Shown: positions 45,458 to 54,988, counted from the stretch's first letter. The stretch is DNA of 64,000 nucleotides from Archangium sp. (GCA_030681645.1 JAUXRX010000004.1:1-64000); one strand, 5' to 3'. Numbers and translations are program-made. Notes: a model not told the origin generated them from the letters alone.

Positions 45458-46756
45458 ATGCTCCTCGGTGCCCTGCTGGTCCTGTCCCTCGCTGCTGGCC
45501 CTCACGCCGACACGCCCCAGGCCGCGGCGAACGGTGACCTCAAGGCCGTCAAGAAGATGCTCAAGGCGCTCGGCCCCACCTCCCAGCCCGCCATCGATTC
45601 GCTGGTGATGGCCGCCGGCGCCGGCCGCCTCGAGATCGTCGACGCGTTGCTCGCCGCCGGCGTCTCCCCTGACGGCCACAGCGAGCAGGGCAAGCTCACC
45701 GCGCTCATCCTCGCAGGCTACTCCGGCCAGGAGAAGATCGTCCGCCGCCTGCTCGCCGCCAGGGCCAACCCGAACGAGCTCAACCAGGACGCCGAGGCGC
45801 CCCTCCACACCTGCGCCGCCGCTGCGAACGCCGACGCCATCGTGCCCCTGCTCCTCGCCGCAAAGGCCAACGCGTCCCTCGTCGACCGCTTCGGCCGCAC
45901 CCCGCTGCTCGTCCACGCGCAGTCGGGTCACCTCGGCGCGGTGAACGCGCTCCTCGCCGCTGGCGCTGACCCGCTGATCATCGACAAGGACGGCCAGAGC
46001 GCACTGTTCCTCGCCGCGATGAAGGGCCAGACGAAGGTGCTCGCGCGGCTCCTGGAGAAGGACACGCGGGTCGACCTGCAGAACGGCTTCGGCGCCACTC
46101 CGGTCGTCGCCGCGGCCGCGGGCGGCTTCCTCGAGCCGGTGCAACTGCTCGCCGCCAGGGGCGCCAACCTGCGCACCACCACGAAGGAAGGCATCGGCGC
46201 GCTCGGCATCGCAGTCGAGGGGAACCACATCGCCCTCGTCACCTGGCTCGCGGCGAAGGTGTCTCCCAACCTCCAGAACCACCCCGATGGGCCGTCGCTC
46301 CACATCGCGGCGCTCAACGGTCACCGCGCCCTCATCCCCGTGTTGATCAAGGCCGGCGCGAAGGTCGAGCTCGAGCACCACGACCTCACCGCGCTCCACA
46401 TGGCCGTCGCCCGCAAACACGTCGACGCCGCGCGCGAGCTCATCGACGCAGGCGCCAACCCCAACTTCGGCGGCAAACAGGGCGCGCCCCCGCTGAGCCT
46501 CGCCGCGCTCGTCGGCGACGTGAAGGTGGTCGAGCTCCTCCTCGAGCGCGGGGCGAAGCTCGACGGCAAGAACCCCCAGGGCGGCACCGCCATCCGCGCC
46601 GCCGCAGACAACGGCAACGTCGACGTCGTTCGCCTGCTGCTCGCGAAGGGCGCCGAGTCGAAGGCGCCCGACTCGTTCGGCAAGAGGCCCGTCGACTACG
46701 CGCGCGCGAAGGGCCACGACGAGGTGGTGCGCCTGCTCGAGGCGGCGAAGCACTGA
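45458..46756 (+). CDS. Exported ankyrin-repeat protein
   Basis: A 432-aa protein with a short signal peptide (LLGALLVLSLAAG). The rest consists of about twelve ankyrin repeats of 33 residues (pattern G-x-TPL-x-x-A-x-x-x-G-x-x-x-x-V-x-x-LL-x-x-GA-x-x-N), for example around residues 140-175 (FGRTPLLVHAQSGHLGAVNA). Ankyrin stacks bind partner proteins; an exported one would act in the periplasm or outside. No catalytic domain. It is monocistronic, with a truncated family A repeat just downstream. Confidence 0.9.
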   Translation: MLLGALLVLSLAAGPHADTPQAAANGDLKAVKKMLKALGPTSQPAIDSLVMAAGAGRLEIVDALLAAGVSPDGHSEQGKLTALILAGYSGQEKIVRRLLAARANPNELNQDAEAPLHTCAAAANADAIVPLLLAAKANASLVDRFGRTPLLVHAQSGHLGAVNALLAAGADPLIIDKDGQSALFLAAMKGQTKVLARLLEKDTRVDLQNGFGATPVVAAAAGGFLEPVQLLAARGANLRTTTKEGIGALGIAVEGNHIALVTWLAAKVSPNLQNHPDGPSLHIAALNGHRALIPVLIKAGAKVELEHHDLTALHMAVARKHVDAARELIDAGANPNFGGKQGAPPLSLAALVGDVKVVELLLERGAKLDGKNPQGGTAIRAAADNGNVDVVRLLLAKGAESKAPDSFGKRPVDYARAKGHDEVVRLLEAAKH

Positions 46757-46773
46757 ACAGCTCCTCTGCTCAT

Positions 46774-46833
46774 CACCGTTCACCCCGAGCGGAGTCGAGG
46801 GGCGTCTTCCGGCGCGCCTGGGCGCCCCTCCGC
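46774..46833. repeat. Truncated family A repeat, copy A4 (inverse orientation)
   Basis: Starts caccgttcaccccgagcgg and continues through the loop (cgcctgggcgcccc), then breaks off before the second arm. It lies after the ankyrin stop and before the stop of the repeat lipoprotein gene on the other strand. Confidence 0.75.
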
Positions 46834-46879
46834 CATTTCGGCCAACCCTGCGAGCCTCAGCTCGGGCCGCTCATCACGC

Positions 46880-48777
46880 TCAGTACTGCATCGCCGCGGA
46901 GAGGATGGTGTCCGGCCCGGGCACGTTCGCGCCGCCTCCATTGCTCACGCGGATCTCGTAGAGGCCCGACACCAGGCTGAGGGAGAACACCGCCGGGTTG
47001 GTGCAGCTCACCAACGTGGTGACGGTCGCGTTGCTGCTCAGGTTGCGAAACGTGAGCCGCGCCACGTCGTCGGTGTAGTCGACGCAGTTGTAGCCATTCG
47101 CCGCCACGGTCTTGAGCACCGGCGGCAGGCCGTTCACCGTCAGGCTCCCCGTCACCTGCACCCCCGTCACGTTGAAGTTCTGCGCGCTGGTGGTGGCCGT
47201 GAGCGCGAGGTTGGCCGCGAGAATGGTGTCGGGCCCCGGCACGTTCGCTCCGCCTCCGTTCGCGATGCGCACCTCGTAGTTCCCCGCCACCAGCGCGATC
47301 GAATACGCGGCCGGGTTGGTGCAACTCACCAGCGTCGACGTGGTCGCGTTGCTGCTCAGGTTGCGGAAGGTGAGCCGCGCCACGTCATCGGTGTAGTCGA
47401 CGCAGTTGTACCCGTTCGCCGCCACCGTCTTGAGCACCGGCGCGGCCCCGTTCACCGTGAGCGCGCCTCCGACCGTGATGGCGTTGACGTTGAAGTTGAG
47501 GGCGCTCGTGCTGCTGGTGATGACCAGGTTCGGGTTGAGGATGGTGTCCGGACCCGGCACGTTCGCGCCACCGCCATTCGCCACCCGCACCTCGTAGTCA
47601 CCCGCCACCAACGCAATCGAATACACCGCCGGGTTGGTGCAACTCACCAGCGTCGACGTCGTCGCGTTGCTGCTCAGGTTGCGGAAGGTGAGCCGCGCCA
47701 CGTCGTCGGTGTAGTCCACGCAGTTGTACCCGTTCACTGCGACCGTCTTGAGCACCGGCGCGGTACCGTTGACGGTGAGCGCCCCGCCGACCGTGAGCGC
47801 GTTCACGTTGAAGTGCTGCGTGGTGGTGGTGGTGGTGAGCGCCAGGTTGGCCGCGAGGATGGTGTCCGGCCCGGGCACGTTCGCGCCGCCGCCGTTCGCG
47901 ATGCGCACCTCGTAGTTCCCCGCCACCAGCGCGATCGAATACGCGGCCGGGTTGGTGCAGCTCACCAGCGTCGACGTGGTGGCGTTGCTGCTCAGGTTGC
48001 GGAAGGTCAGCCGCGCCACGTCATCGGTGTAGTCGACACAGTTGTAGCCGTTCACCGCCACGGTCTTGAGCACCGGAGGTGCTCCGTTCACCGTGAGCGC
48101 ACCTCCGACGTTGATGGCGTTCACGTTGAAGTTGAGCGCCGTGGTGCTGCTGGCGATGGTGAGGTTCGGATTGAGAATGGTGTCCGGCCCCGGCACGTTC
48201 GCGCCGCCGCCGTTCGCCACCCGCACCTCGTAGTCACCTGCCACCAGCGCGATCGAATACACCGCCGGGTTGGCACAGCTCACCAGCGTCGAGGTCGTCG
48301 CGTTGCTGCTCAGGTTGCGGAAGGTGAGCCGCGCCACGTCGTCGGTGTAGTCGACGCAGTTGTACCCATTCGCTGCGACCGTCTTCAGCACCGGCGCGGC
48401 GTTGTTCACCGTGAGCGCGCCGCCGACGATGAGCGCGTTGACGTTGAAGTTCTGGGTGGTGGTGGTCGTGGTGAGCGCCAGGTTGGACGCGAGGATGGTG
48501 TCGGGCCCGGGCACGTTCGCGCCGCCGCCGTTCGCGATGCGCACCTCGTAGTTCCCCGCCACCAGGGCGATCGAATACGCGGCCGGGTTGGTGCAACTCA
48601 CCAGCGTCGAGACGCTCGAGTTGCTGCTCAGGTTGCGGAAGGTGAGCCGCGCCACGTCGTCCGTGTAGTCGACGCAGTTGTACCCGTTCACCGCGACCGT
48701 CTTGAGCACCGGGGGCGCGCCGTTGACCGAGAGTGAGCCTCCGACGTTGATGGCGTTCACGTTGAACGCACACACGT
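46880..48777. repeat. Six tandem 318-bp coding repeats with alternating A/B subtypes
   Basis: The landmark gttgaagtt/gttgaacgc recurs at about 47172, 47490, 47808, 48126, 48444 and 48762, exactly 318 bp apart. Repeats alternate: subtype A ends NLALTTTTTTQ-like, subtype B ends NLTIASSTTAL-like, so the true unit of duplication appears to be 636 bp. The last repeat is divergent. Confidence 0.92.
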
Positions 48778-49306
48778 TGGGGGACGGCATGCACATCATC
48801 GCGGTGCCGCCACCTCCGCCTGCGCCACCGCCGACGCCGCCGCCCGCTCCTCCACCCGTGCCGCCACCCGAAGAGCCGCCCGTGCCGCCGCCACTCGCTC
48901 CACCACCGCCGCCGGAGGAACCACCAGCGCCGCCGCCACTCGATCCACCACCGCCGCCGACGGATCCACCACCCGTACCGCCGCCGACTGATCCACCGCC
49001 CGCGCCGCCGCCGGCTGATCCGCCGCCCGTGCCGCCGCCGGCTGATCCGCCCGTGCCGCCACCCGTGCCTCCTGCCCCGCCACCGCTGCTCGAGGTGCTG
49101 CAGTTCCCGAGCACGCAACTCTGCGTGAACGTGCACGCCGAGCACGCCCCTCCGAACGTTCCGCACGCGTTCACCGCTGTGCCCGGCTCGCATTGCCCCG
49201 CGGCAGAGCAGCATCCAGACGGACAGGTGTCGGGTCCGCACGTCGAGGTGGCCGGTGAGCAGGCTGCCAACAGCGAGAACCCAGCGAGCAACAGGAAGAG
49301 GCGCAT
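46880..49306 (-). CDS. Lipoprotein with Cys-rich module, Gly linker and six 106-aa repeats
   Basis: An 808-aa protein. Lipobox LAAC at about residue 15; Cys-rich module (residues about 22-68, with the GCC-x3-GQC-x-PGT pattern); a linker of roughly 100 residues almost only Gly, Ser, Thr and Ala; then six tandem repeats of exactly 106 residues. Each repeat starts FNVNA-x-x-VGG-x-L-x-VN, carries PVLKTVA, NGYNCVDYTDDVARLTF, LVSC and ends ANVPGPDTIL. Two Cys per repeat (NGYNC and LVSC) could form a disulfide, as expected outside the cytoplasm. Repeats look like beta-sandwich adhesin or stalk units. The ATG at 49306 precedes the signal sequence. The family is not recognised. Confidence 0.88.
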   Translation of the reverse strand: MRLFLLLAGFSLLAACSPATSTCGPDTCPSGCCSAAGQCEPGTAVNACGTFGGACSACTFTQSCVLGNCSTSSSGGGAGGTGGGTGGSAGGGTGGGSAGGGAGGGSVGGGTGGGSVGGGGGSSGGGAGGSSGGGGGASGGGTGGSSGGGTGGGAGGGVGGGAGGGGGTAMMCMPSPNVCAFNVNAINVGGSLSVNGAPPVLKTVAVNGYNCVDYTDDVARLTFRNLSSNSSVSTLVSCTNPAAYSIALVAGNYEVRIANGGGANVPGPDTILASNLALTTTTTTQNFNVNALIVGGALTVNNAAPVLKTVAANGYNCVDYTDDVARLTFRNLSSNATTSTLVSCANPAVYSIALVAGDYEVRVANGGGANVPGPDTILNPNLTIASSTTALNFNVNAINVGGALTVNGAPPVLKTVAVNGYNCVDYTDDVARLTFRNLSSNATTSTLVSCTNPAAYSIALVAGNYEVRIANGGGANVPGPDTILAANLALTTTTTTQHFNVNALTVGGALTVNGTAPVLKTVAVNGYNCVDYTDDVARLTFRNLSSNATTSTLVSCTNPAVYSIALVAGDYEVRVANGGGANVPGPDTILNPNLVITSSTSALNFNVNAITVGGALTVNGAAPVLKTVAANGYNCVDYTDDVARLTFRNLSSNATTSTLVSCTNPAAYSIALVAGNYEVRIANGGGANVPGPDTILAANLALTATTSAQNFNVTGVQVTGSLTVNGLPPVLKTVAANGYNCVDYTDDVARLTFRNLSSNATVTTLVSCTNPAVFSLSLVSGLYEIRVSNGGGANVPGPDTILSAAMQY
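48790..49090. repeat. Low-complexity Gly/Ser-linker coding tract
   Basis: About 300 bp of short GC-rich near-repeats (ccgccgccg and accaccc-like units) encode the Gly-rich linker of the repeat lipoprotein. Such tracts are prone to length change by slippage in multiples of three. Confidence 0.7.
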
Positions 49307-49389
49307 GCGGCCTTCTCTTCTGCCCGGCGCGCGAATGCAATCGGGCCCGGACCGGGCTCCCAGCGAAGACGTCGACCGGCGGTGTGGCT

Positions 49390-50307
49390 TCATCCGCGCT
49401 TCGCCCTGCTCTTCTTCTTCGCCGGCTCTTGCAGGCGCGCCAGGTTCTTACAGCCCAGCGCTGACTCGAGCTTGCACGCCTTGCCGAACAGCTCCACCGC
49501 CCGCTTGCGATCGCTCTTCTCGAAGCCGGTCGCGAGGTTGTTGCACCCGTCGCCGTAACCGAGCTCACACGCGCGCTCGTAGAGCGGCGGCGACTTCGCG
49601 GGCTCGGTCTTCCCCACGTTGAGCGCCAGGTTGAAGCACGACATCGCGTAGTCCAGGTCGCAGCCCTTCTGGTACGCGGCGATCGACGCGGCCTTGTCTG
49701 TCTTCGCCAACGCGTAACCCACGTCGTTGCACACCGCTGCTTCGCCCGCGTCGCAGCGCGCCTGCTTCTTCTCGAACGCCGCCTGCTGCTCGCGCTCGGT
49801 CTCGGCCTTCGCCAGGGCGATCAGCTCGGCCGACGGTGCGCCGTTCGAGTCGAACGAGTAGCGCGAGATCTTCCGGCGCAGGTTTTCGTTCACCCCGGCG
49901 CCCGCGACGATCGCCAGGGCGAGGAAGGGAATGCCGATGCCCAGGCCCAGCGAGACCGGGCTGCTCTCGCGCCGCACGCCCACCTTGAACCAGGTCGCCA
50001 GCGTGGCCAGGAGCAACCCCGCGGTGAGCCCCGTCCACACCAGGCCCGACACCAGGCTCTTCTCCAACTCGAAGTACGCGTTGAACGCGAGCCCCACCGC
50101 GAGCGCGAAGCCCCACACCCGCGCGTAGGCGAGCATCAACGACTTGAGGTCGATCGACGCGGCCTGCTCGTCACCCGCGGGCGAGATCCGCACCCCGCCC
50201 ATCGGGATCAGCGGCAGGTAATAGGCGTGCACGAAGCGGGTGGCGTGTTGGCTCCCATCTTCGCAGTCGACAGCTCCGTAGCTTCGCACTCCGTAGATGA
50301 TGAACAT
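49390..50307 (-). CDS. Membrane protein with C-terminal Sel1-like repeats
   Basis: A 305-aa protein. The N-terminal 50 residues (YGVRSYGAVDC and FVHAYYLPLIP) resemble a short zinc-ribbon-less cytoplasmic module found before membrane helices; three hydrophobic helices follow at about 65-82, 87-108 and 118-140. The C-terminal 120 residues hold three or four Sel1-like repeats with paired Cys (for example CDLDYAMSCFNLA and CELGYGDGCNNLA), which usually serve protein-protein contacts. The Cys spacing matches Cys-rich Sel1 proteins of the periplasm. It is divergent from the gene at 50386. Confidence 0.8.
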   Translation of the reverse strand: MFIIYGVRSYGAVDCEDGSQHATRFVHAYYLPLIPMGGVRISPAGDEQAASIDLKSLMLAYARVWGFALAVGLAFNAYFELEKSLVSGLVWTGLTAGLLLATLATWFKVGVRRESSPVSLGLGIGIPFLALAIVAGAGVNENLRRKISRYSFDSNGAPSAELIALAKAETEREQQAAFEKKQARCDAGEAAVCNDVGYALAKTDKAASIAAYQKGCDLDYAMSCFNLALNVGKTEPAKSPPLYERACELGYGDGCNNLATGFEKSDRKRAVELFGKACKLESALGCKNLARLQEPAKKKSRAKRG

Positions 50308-50385
50308 GGCTGCCAGACCCGGCCTCGTCGCGAGGTGTGCAGGAAATGAGCTGCACTCCGAGTGCCCTCCAGGGGTTCCGGGGAC

Positions 50386-51165
50386 ATGGAACCCCGTCCG
50401 CCCCCGAAGGGCATCGCCCTCCAGGTCATCGGCATGCTCGCCCTCCTTCCCGGTGCGGTGATGCACAGCTTCGCGCTCGGAGAGGCGACGCGCCTGGGCA
50501 GCGACTGGGTCTACCTCTCGACGCCGCTGCTCGTCCTCGGCGCCGCGTCCTTCGCCTGGCTGCTGCAGCGCAAGCTCGGGACGCCCGGGCTCGCGGTGGG
50601 CGCGCTGATCAGCCTCGTCGCGCTCGGTGCCGCAGGAGTCAACCTGCAGCGCACCATCACCGAGCGGGTCCGTTGGCGGGCGTCGTCGCGAGCGCTCAGC
50701 GACACCGACCGGTTCTGCGAAGGACAGGTGAAGCCGAACAGCAACGCCCTGTCGTACGTCGAAGGCGCCGCCAACCCGACCGTGTTCTTCAAGACAGGCA
50801 CCTCGGGCCACGCCGAGTCGACGTACGAGACCGAGCTCGAGGTGTTCCGGCCCGGCGAATACCAGGTCGAGAAGGCCGCGCTGGTCGCCTGCATGGTGGA
50901 GAAGCGGACCATCGTCGAGACCTGCAACGGCTACATCGGCGGCGGCGTGGCCGAGCGTGAGCGCGTCGACGTGCAGGTGAAGGTCTTCAGCATCAAGACC
51001 GGCGCGGTGGTGTTCGAGAAGTCCTTCGAGGGCGAGGCCCCCCGCGCGTGCGCGAACACCGAGAAGTTCTACGGAAAGAGCCTGCACCTCACCATCAGCG
51101 GTGAGCGGCCCGCACAGCCCCGGGTGCTCGCGACGCTGAGCTCGGTGTTGAAGCCCTCGAAGTGA
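50386..51165 (+). CDS. Membrane protein with periplasmic domain, unknown function
   Basis: A 259-aa protein with three hydrophobic helices in the first 90 residues (IGMLALLPGAVMHSFAL, TPLLVLGAASFAWLL and LAVGALISLVALGAA), then a soluble domain of about 160 residues with four Cys (FCEGQ, VACMVE, ETCNGY and RACANT) that could form disulfides outside the membrane. No family is recognised. The ATG at 50386 follows a GGGG stretch; a GTG at 50362 would add eight residues. It is followed closely by the large regulatory-domain protein at 51209. Confidence 0.72.
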   Translation: MEPRPPPKGIALQVIGMLALLPGAVMHSFALGEATRLGSDWVYLSTPLLVLGAASFAWLLQRKLGTPGLAVGALISLVALGAAGVNLQRTITERVRWRASSRALSDTDRFCEGQVKPNSNALSYVEGAANPTVFFKTGTSGHAESTYETELEVFRPGEYQVEKAALVACMVEKRTIVETCNGYIGGGVAERERVDVQVKVFSIKTGAVVFEKSFEGEAPRACANTEKFYGKSLHLTISGERPAQPRVLATLSSVLKPSK

Positions 51166-51208
51166 TTTCCCGGTGCATCGGGCGCGTCCCCCGCGCACAC
51201 TGATCCGC

Positions 51209-54200
51209 GTGAGCTCCCGCAGGAGAACCTGGCTCTTTCGTGTCGGCCTCGTGCTGCTCGGGCTCGTCGCCCTCCTCGGAGGGCTCGCGGCGCGGTACGC
51301 GGCTCAACGCGCGGAACACCAGCGGCTGCGCGAGCAGGAGCTCGGCCGCGCCCCCGTCGTCGCGCCGAAGCGCGCCACGCCCGCCAGCCTGCCCAGTGCG
51401 CCCTCCGCGACCTCCTGCCTGACCGGCCTCGTGCTCGACCACGGCACGCCGGTGAGCGGCATGCAGGTCTCGGTGTCCGACGCGCCGCTCTCCGTCTCGG
51501 GTGACTGTCCCTGCGAGCGGCCCGCCGCCTTCTGCGGTTGCCGCGAAGGGCTGGCGGCGATCCCCAACCTCCCGCGCGCGGGCCTGGTGGAAGCGGTGAA
51601 GAGCGCCGTCACCGGCGCGGGCGGCCGCTTCGAGCTGTGTGGCATCGAAGGAGACGGGCCGCGGCTCGTCTGGGGAGAGCACCTCGACGGCCGCCTCGCC
51701 ACCCCACCGGCCGAGCAGAGCCCCTTCATCAAGCCCGGCGCCTCGGTCGAGCTGCACGTGCTCGCCCTGCTTCCCGTGCAGGGCGTGGTGTTGGCTGATC
51801 AGGCTCCCGTGCCGAACGCCACCGTGCTCGCCTTCGGCGCGCCGCCGCTCTTCGTGCGAACCTTCACCACCGACGCCCGCGGGCGCTTCGAGGCGCGGCT
51901 GCCGCTGGGCACCTCGGACTTCGTCATCGCCGCGAAGGGCTTCACCACCCAACGCGTGGATCAGTTCTTCAACCCGCAGCAAGTGCTGGTGCTGCAGCTC
52001 AAGCGCCAGGGCGACCTCACCGTGCGCGCGCTGTTCGAGGAGCGCCCCGTCGCGGGGGCAGAGGTGACCATCGGCCCGGAGGCGCCGGTGCTCACCGACG
52101 CGCAGGGCCTGGCGCGGTTCCCGCTGCAGGTCGCCTCGCGCCTGGCGCTGCGGGTGACGAAGGGCGAGCTCGTCGGCACCAGCAGCGTCACCATCCTCGA
52201 AGGGCAGCCGCGACGCATCGACGTCACGCTCGAGAAGGGCGTGCGGATGCGCGGCGTGGTGGTCGACGAGCAGGGCCAGCCCCGTGCCGGCGCGCGCGTG
52301 CGGGGGCTGGGCAAGGGCAAGCCGATTCTCAGTGACGAGGCGGGGCGCTTCACGTCTGGCCTCCTCGTGCCGACAGGCGAGCTGCGCCCCGTCGCCTCGG
52401 CCGAGGGCTGCGCTGATTCCGAGTACCGGGCCATCGCGTTCGACGAACCCAACGTCACCCTCACGCTCGCGTGCGGCGAGACCGGCAGCGGCGTGGTGCT
52501 CGACGCCGAGGGAAAGCCCATCGAAGGCGCGGTGGTCTTCCTCGACGGGCTCGACAGCCGCGAGAGCGTCACCACCGACGCGGCGGGCACGTTCCGCTTC
52601 CACCAGGCCCAGGGCATGTACCAGCTCAGGGTGAGCCACGACCGCTACCGCACCCACGAGCAGCCGCTGCAGCTGCCCGCGAAGGACGTGGTGCTCGTGC
52701 TCGACGCCGGCGGCTCCATCTCGGGCCGGGTGGTGAACGGCCAGGGCGAAGGGGTGGCGGGCGCGTCGGTGACGGTGGTGCCGGCGGTGCTCGACGAGCT
52801 GCTGGCCGAGGTGGAAGGCGGCAACACCCGCGCCACCACCGACGCGGAAGGGCGCTTCCAGGTGCCGGGCCTGCTCGCGGGGCGGCTGGTGGCGTCGGCC
52901 ACGGCCGACTCGCTGGGAACGGTGGTCTCTGACGTGGTGGTGCTGCAGCCGGGCGAACACAAGGAAGGCCTCGTGCTCACGCTCGAGGAGCGCGTCGACC
53001 TGAGCGGGACCGTGCTCGACGAGCAGCGCCGCCCGATTCCAGGAGCGCGGGTGAAGTGGGATCCCGCAGACGAGAAGTCCGCGCTGCTGGGCGTGCTGAT
53101 GGACGCGGTGCGCGGGCACGTCGACCAGGTGCTCCGCTACATGCCCTCGCCGAGCATCACCGACGCCGACGGCCGCTACGTGCTGCGCGGCCTCCCGGTG
53201 TCCAGGGTGAAGCTCGACGTCAGCGCCGCGGGCTTCGCCGACGTCGAGCAGCTCGCCTCCCGCGGAGACACGGTCGACTTCGTGCTGAAGAAGACGGGCG
53301 GGCGGGTGCGGGGCCGGGTGGTGGACGAGGCCGGTCATCCGCTCCCCCGCTTCTCGGTCGACGGCGCGGCCTTCACCCCCGACGACGGGCGCTTCGAGGT
53401 GGAAGCCTTCGGGAAGGACGACACCCTCTTCGTCAGCGCGGCCGGCTACAGCCGCCAGTCGGTGCAGGTGGTGATGGACGGGGCCGTGAAGGACGTCGGC
53501 GACGTGGTGATGAAGAAGGGCCGGCAGCTGCAGGTCGAGGTGCGGGGGCCCGACCACAAGCCGCTGCCGGGGGTGAAGGTGGCGGCGGCGCAGGCGGTCG
53601 ACGGCGACTCGTGCACCACGAAGGCCGACGGAAAGTGCGTCATCGAGCCGCTGCTCGACGTGCAGACCGTGGTGAAGGCGGCGAAGGAAGGCTTCGCGCC
53701 CGTCTCGGTGACGGTGGAGGCGGGGAAGATCGAGCAGCCGCTGTTGATCGACCTGGCCACCGCAGGGGGCCGCATCACCGGCATCGCCTTCGCCGCGCCC
53801 GGCCAACCCGCACCCGCGCGCAGCGTCTCTCTCTCGGGCGACGTGTTCAAAGGCGTGCTCACCGACGGCGAGGGCCGCTTCTCCGCCGACGGCCTTCCCG
53901 AGGGCCGCTACTGCGCGTCGCTCGACTCGCGCAACGTGCGCGGGCTCGAGTGGGCCGTGACGGTGCAGGCGAGCGCCACGCCCTCGCCGGTGCTGGTGGG
54001 GCCGGCGGCGCAGGGCGGCGTGCTGGTGGGCGCGCGCACCTTGCCGGGGCGCCTCGTGCTGCTGCAGGGCACCGCGGGCCCGATGGAGCTCTCGCGCGTG
54101 CTCGAGGCGAGCGCCTCGAACCTGTGCGACTCGCTCGGCGTGTCGGCCATCACCACCATCACCACCGGCGACTTCCGCGTCGAGGGCGTGCCGCCGGGGC

Positions 54201-54304
54201 GGTGGTCCGCGTTCTTCGTCTCGTTCAGCCAGGTCGAGGACAAGGGCGAGGCGAAGCCGGTGGTCATCGAGTTGCTCGCGGGTGAGACGAAGACGCTGCC
54301 GTGA
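51209..54304 (+). CDS. Large anchored protein with repeated carboxypeptidase-regulatory-like domains
   Basis: A 1,031-aa protein with an N-terminal membrane anchor (VGLVLLGLVALLGGLAA) after a basic SSRRR start. The rest is a chain of about nine to ten carboxypeptidase-regulatory (CarboxypepD_reg/MG-like) beta domains of 80-90 residues, each with a GxVxDxxGxPxxGAxV start and a TDAxGxF turn, for example RGVVVDEQGQPRAGARV and TTDAEGRFQVPG. Such domains are structural or bind sugars or proteins; no catalytic domain is present. It faces the periplasm. GTG at 51209 gives a neat anchor; GTG at 51173 is the alternative. Its 3' end overlaps the HxlR gene by 41 bp on the other strand. Confidence 0.82.
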   Translation: MSSRRRTWLFRVGLVLLGLVALLGGLAARYAAQRAEHQRLREQELGRAPVVAPKRATPASLPSAPSATSCLTGLVLDHGTPVSGMQVSVSDAPLSVSGDCPCERPAAFCGCREGLAAIPNLPRAGLVEAVKSAVTGAGGRFELCGIEGDGPRLVWGEHLDGRLATPPAEQSPFIKPGASVELHVLALLPVQGVVLADQAPVPNATVLAFGAPPLFVRTFTTDARGRFEARLPLGTSDFVIAAKGFTTQRVDQFFNPQQVLVLQLKRQGDLTVRALFEERPVAGAEVTIGPEAPVLTDAQGLARFPLQVASRLALRVTKGELVGTSSVTILEGQPRRIDVTLEKGVRMRGVVVDEQGQPRAGARVRGLGKGKPILSDEAGRFTSGLLVPTGELRPVASAEGCADSEYRAIAFDEPNVTLTLACGETGSGVVLDAEGKPIEGAVVFLDGLDSRESVTTDAAGTFRFHQAQGMYQLRVSHDRYRTHEQPLQLPAKDVVLVLDAGGSISGRVVNGQGEGVAGASVTVVPAVLDELLAEVEGGNTRATTDAEGRFQVPGLLAGRLVASATADSLGTVVSDVVVLQPGEHKEGLVLTLEERVDLSGTVLDEQRRPIPGARVKWDPADEKSALLGVLMDAVRGHVDQVLRYMPSPSITDADGRYVLRGLPVSRVKLDVSAAGFADVEQLASRGDTVDFVLKKTGGRVRGRVVDEAGHPLPRFSVDGAAFTPDDGRFEVEAFGKDDTLFVSAAGYSRQSVQVVMDGAVKDVGDVVMKKGRQLQVEVRGPDHKPLPGVKVAAAQAVDGDSCTTKADGKCVIEPLLDVQTVVKAAKEGFAPVSVTVEAGKIEQPLLIDLATAGGRITGIAFAAPGQPAPARSVSLSGDVFKGVLTDGEGRFSADGLPEGRYCASLDSRNVRGLEWAVTVQASATPSPVLVGPAAQGGVLVGARTLPGRLVLLQGTAGPMELSRVLEASASNLCDSLGVSAITTITTGDFRVEGVPPGRWSAFFVSFSQVEDKGEAKPVVIELLAGETKTLP

Positions 54305-54938
54305 GCGGGCGGGGGAAGAGCGTCAGGAACCGGGCCGCCACCGCCTCGTCTCCTTCGAGCTGAACTTCCTTCGCCCGAGCCAACGGCAGCTTCGCGAAGA
54401 CGAGCTGGCGCAGCGTCGCCGGGTCGGTGGTGAGGGCCACGTCGAAGTGCGGGCAGGGGCCGCGCGCGAGCTGGAGCTGCCCCCGCGAGATGATGAGCGC
54501 AAAACGCTCGAGACCCAGTCGCAGCTCGACCCGCGCGGTCAGGCCTTTCGCGGCGTGGGGGTCGAAGGTGGTCTCCAGCGCGATGAGCAGCGCGTCGACG
54601 CTGAGCGCACCCCTGGGCACCGGCGTGGCGCGGCTGCCCCAGCGGCCCAGGGCGAGCACGACCGGCTCGAGCTCCTTCCCCCACCCGGTGAGCTCGTAGA
54701 CGGTGACGTTCGCCGGGGGCGGGAGCTGCCGACGCGCCACCACGCCGCAGCGCTCCAGCTCGTCGAGGCGCTGGCTGAGGACGTTGGGGCTCGCGTGCAC
54801 CAGGCCGCCGCGGAGATCGCCGAAGCGCTTGGGCCCCAGCAGCAGCTCGCGAACGATGAGCAGCGCCCATCGCTCACCCACCCGGTCGAGGGCGCGGGCG
54901 ACGCCACACGGATCATCGTAGCTGCGCAGACCGGCCAT
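54264..54938 (-). CDS. HxlR-family regulator with C-terminal SCP2-like domain
   Basis: A 224-aa regulator. Residues about 8-100 are a winged helix of the HxlR type (DPCGVARALDRVGERWALLIVRELLLG, then FGDLRGGLVHASPNVLSQRL). The C-terminal 110 residues (FDVALTTDPATLRQL and similar) resemble a sterol-carrier-protein-2-like ligand pocket, so a hydrophobic effector is possible. It is divergent from the reductase-domain gene at 55015, and an inverted repeat overlaps that gene's -10 box, so it likely represses it and perhaps itself. Confidence 0.88.
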   Translation of the reverse strand: MAGLRSYDDPCGVARALDRVGERWALLIVRELLLGPKRFGDLRGGLVHASPNVLSQRLDELERCGVVARRQLPPPANVTVYELTGWGKELEPVVLALGRWGSRATPVPRGALSVDALLIALETTFDPHAAKGLTARVELRLGLERFALIISRGQLQLARGPCPHFDVALTTDPATLRQLVFAKLPLARAKEVQLEGDEAVAARFLTLFPRPLTAASSSHPRATR

Positions 54939-54953
54939 GGCGCCACCCTAGGT

Positions 54954-54988
54954 TTGACTTCAGGATTTGCAAGTCCTACTTTAGGACT
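54954..54988 (+). promoter_or_regulatory. Promoter of the reductase-domain gene with overlapping operator
   Basis: TTGACT (54954-54959) and TACTTT (54977-54982) are spaced by 17 bp. The inverted repeat agtccta-ctt-taggact (54972-54988) covers the -10 box and would block RNA polymerase when bound, presumably by the divergent HxlR protein. Confidence 0.72.

Noticed and set aside
46880..48777. Regular 318-bp spacing as a CRISPR or satellite array
   Set aside because: The repeats are coding, in frame, with no spacers; they form a repeat protein.
49345..49357. gcccgg-a-ccgggc hairpin as a terminator
   Set aside because: Too short, no T run, and palindromic GC strings are frequent in this DNA.
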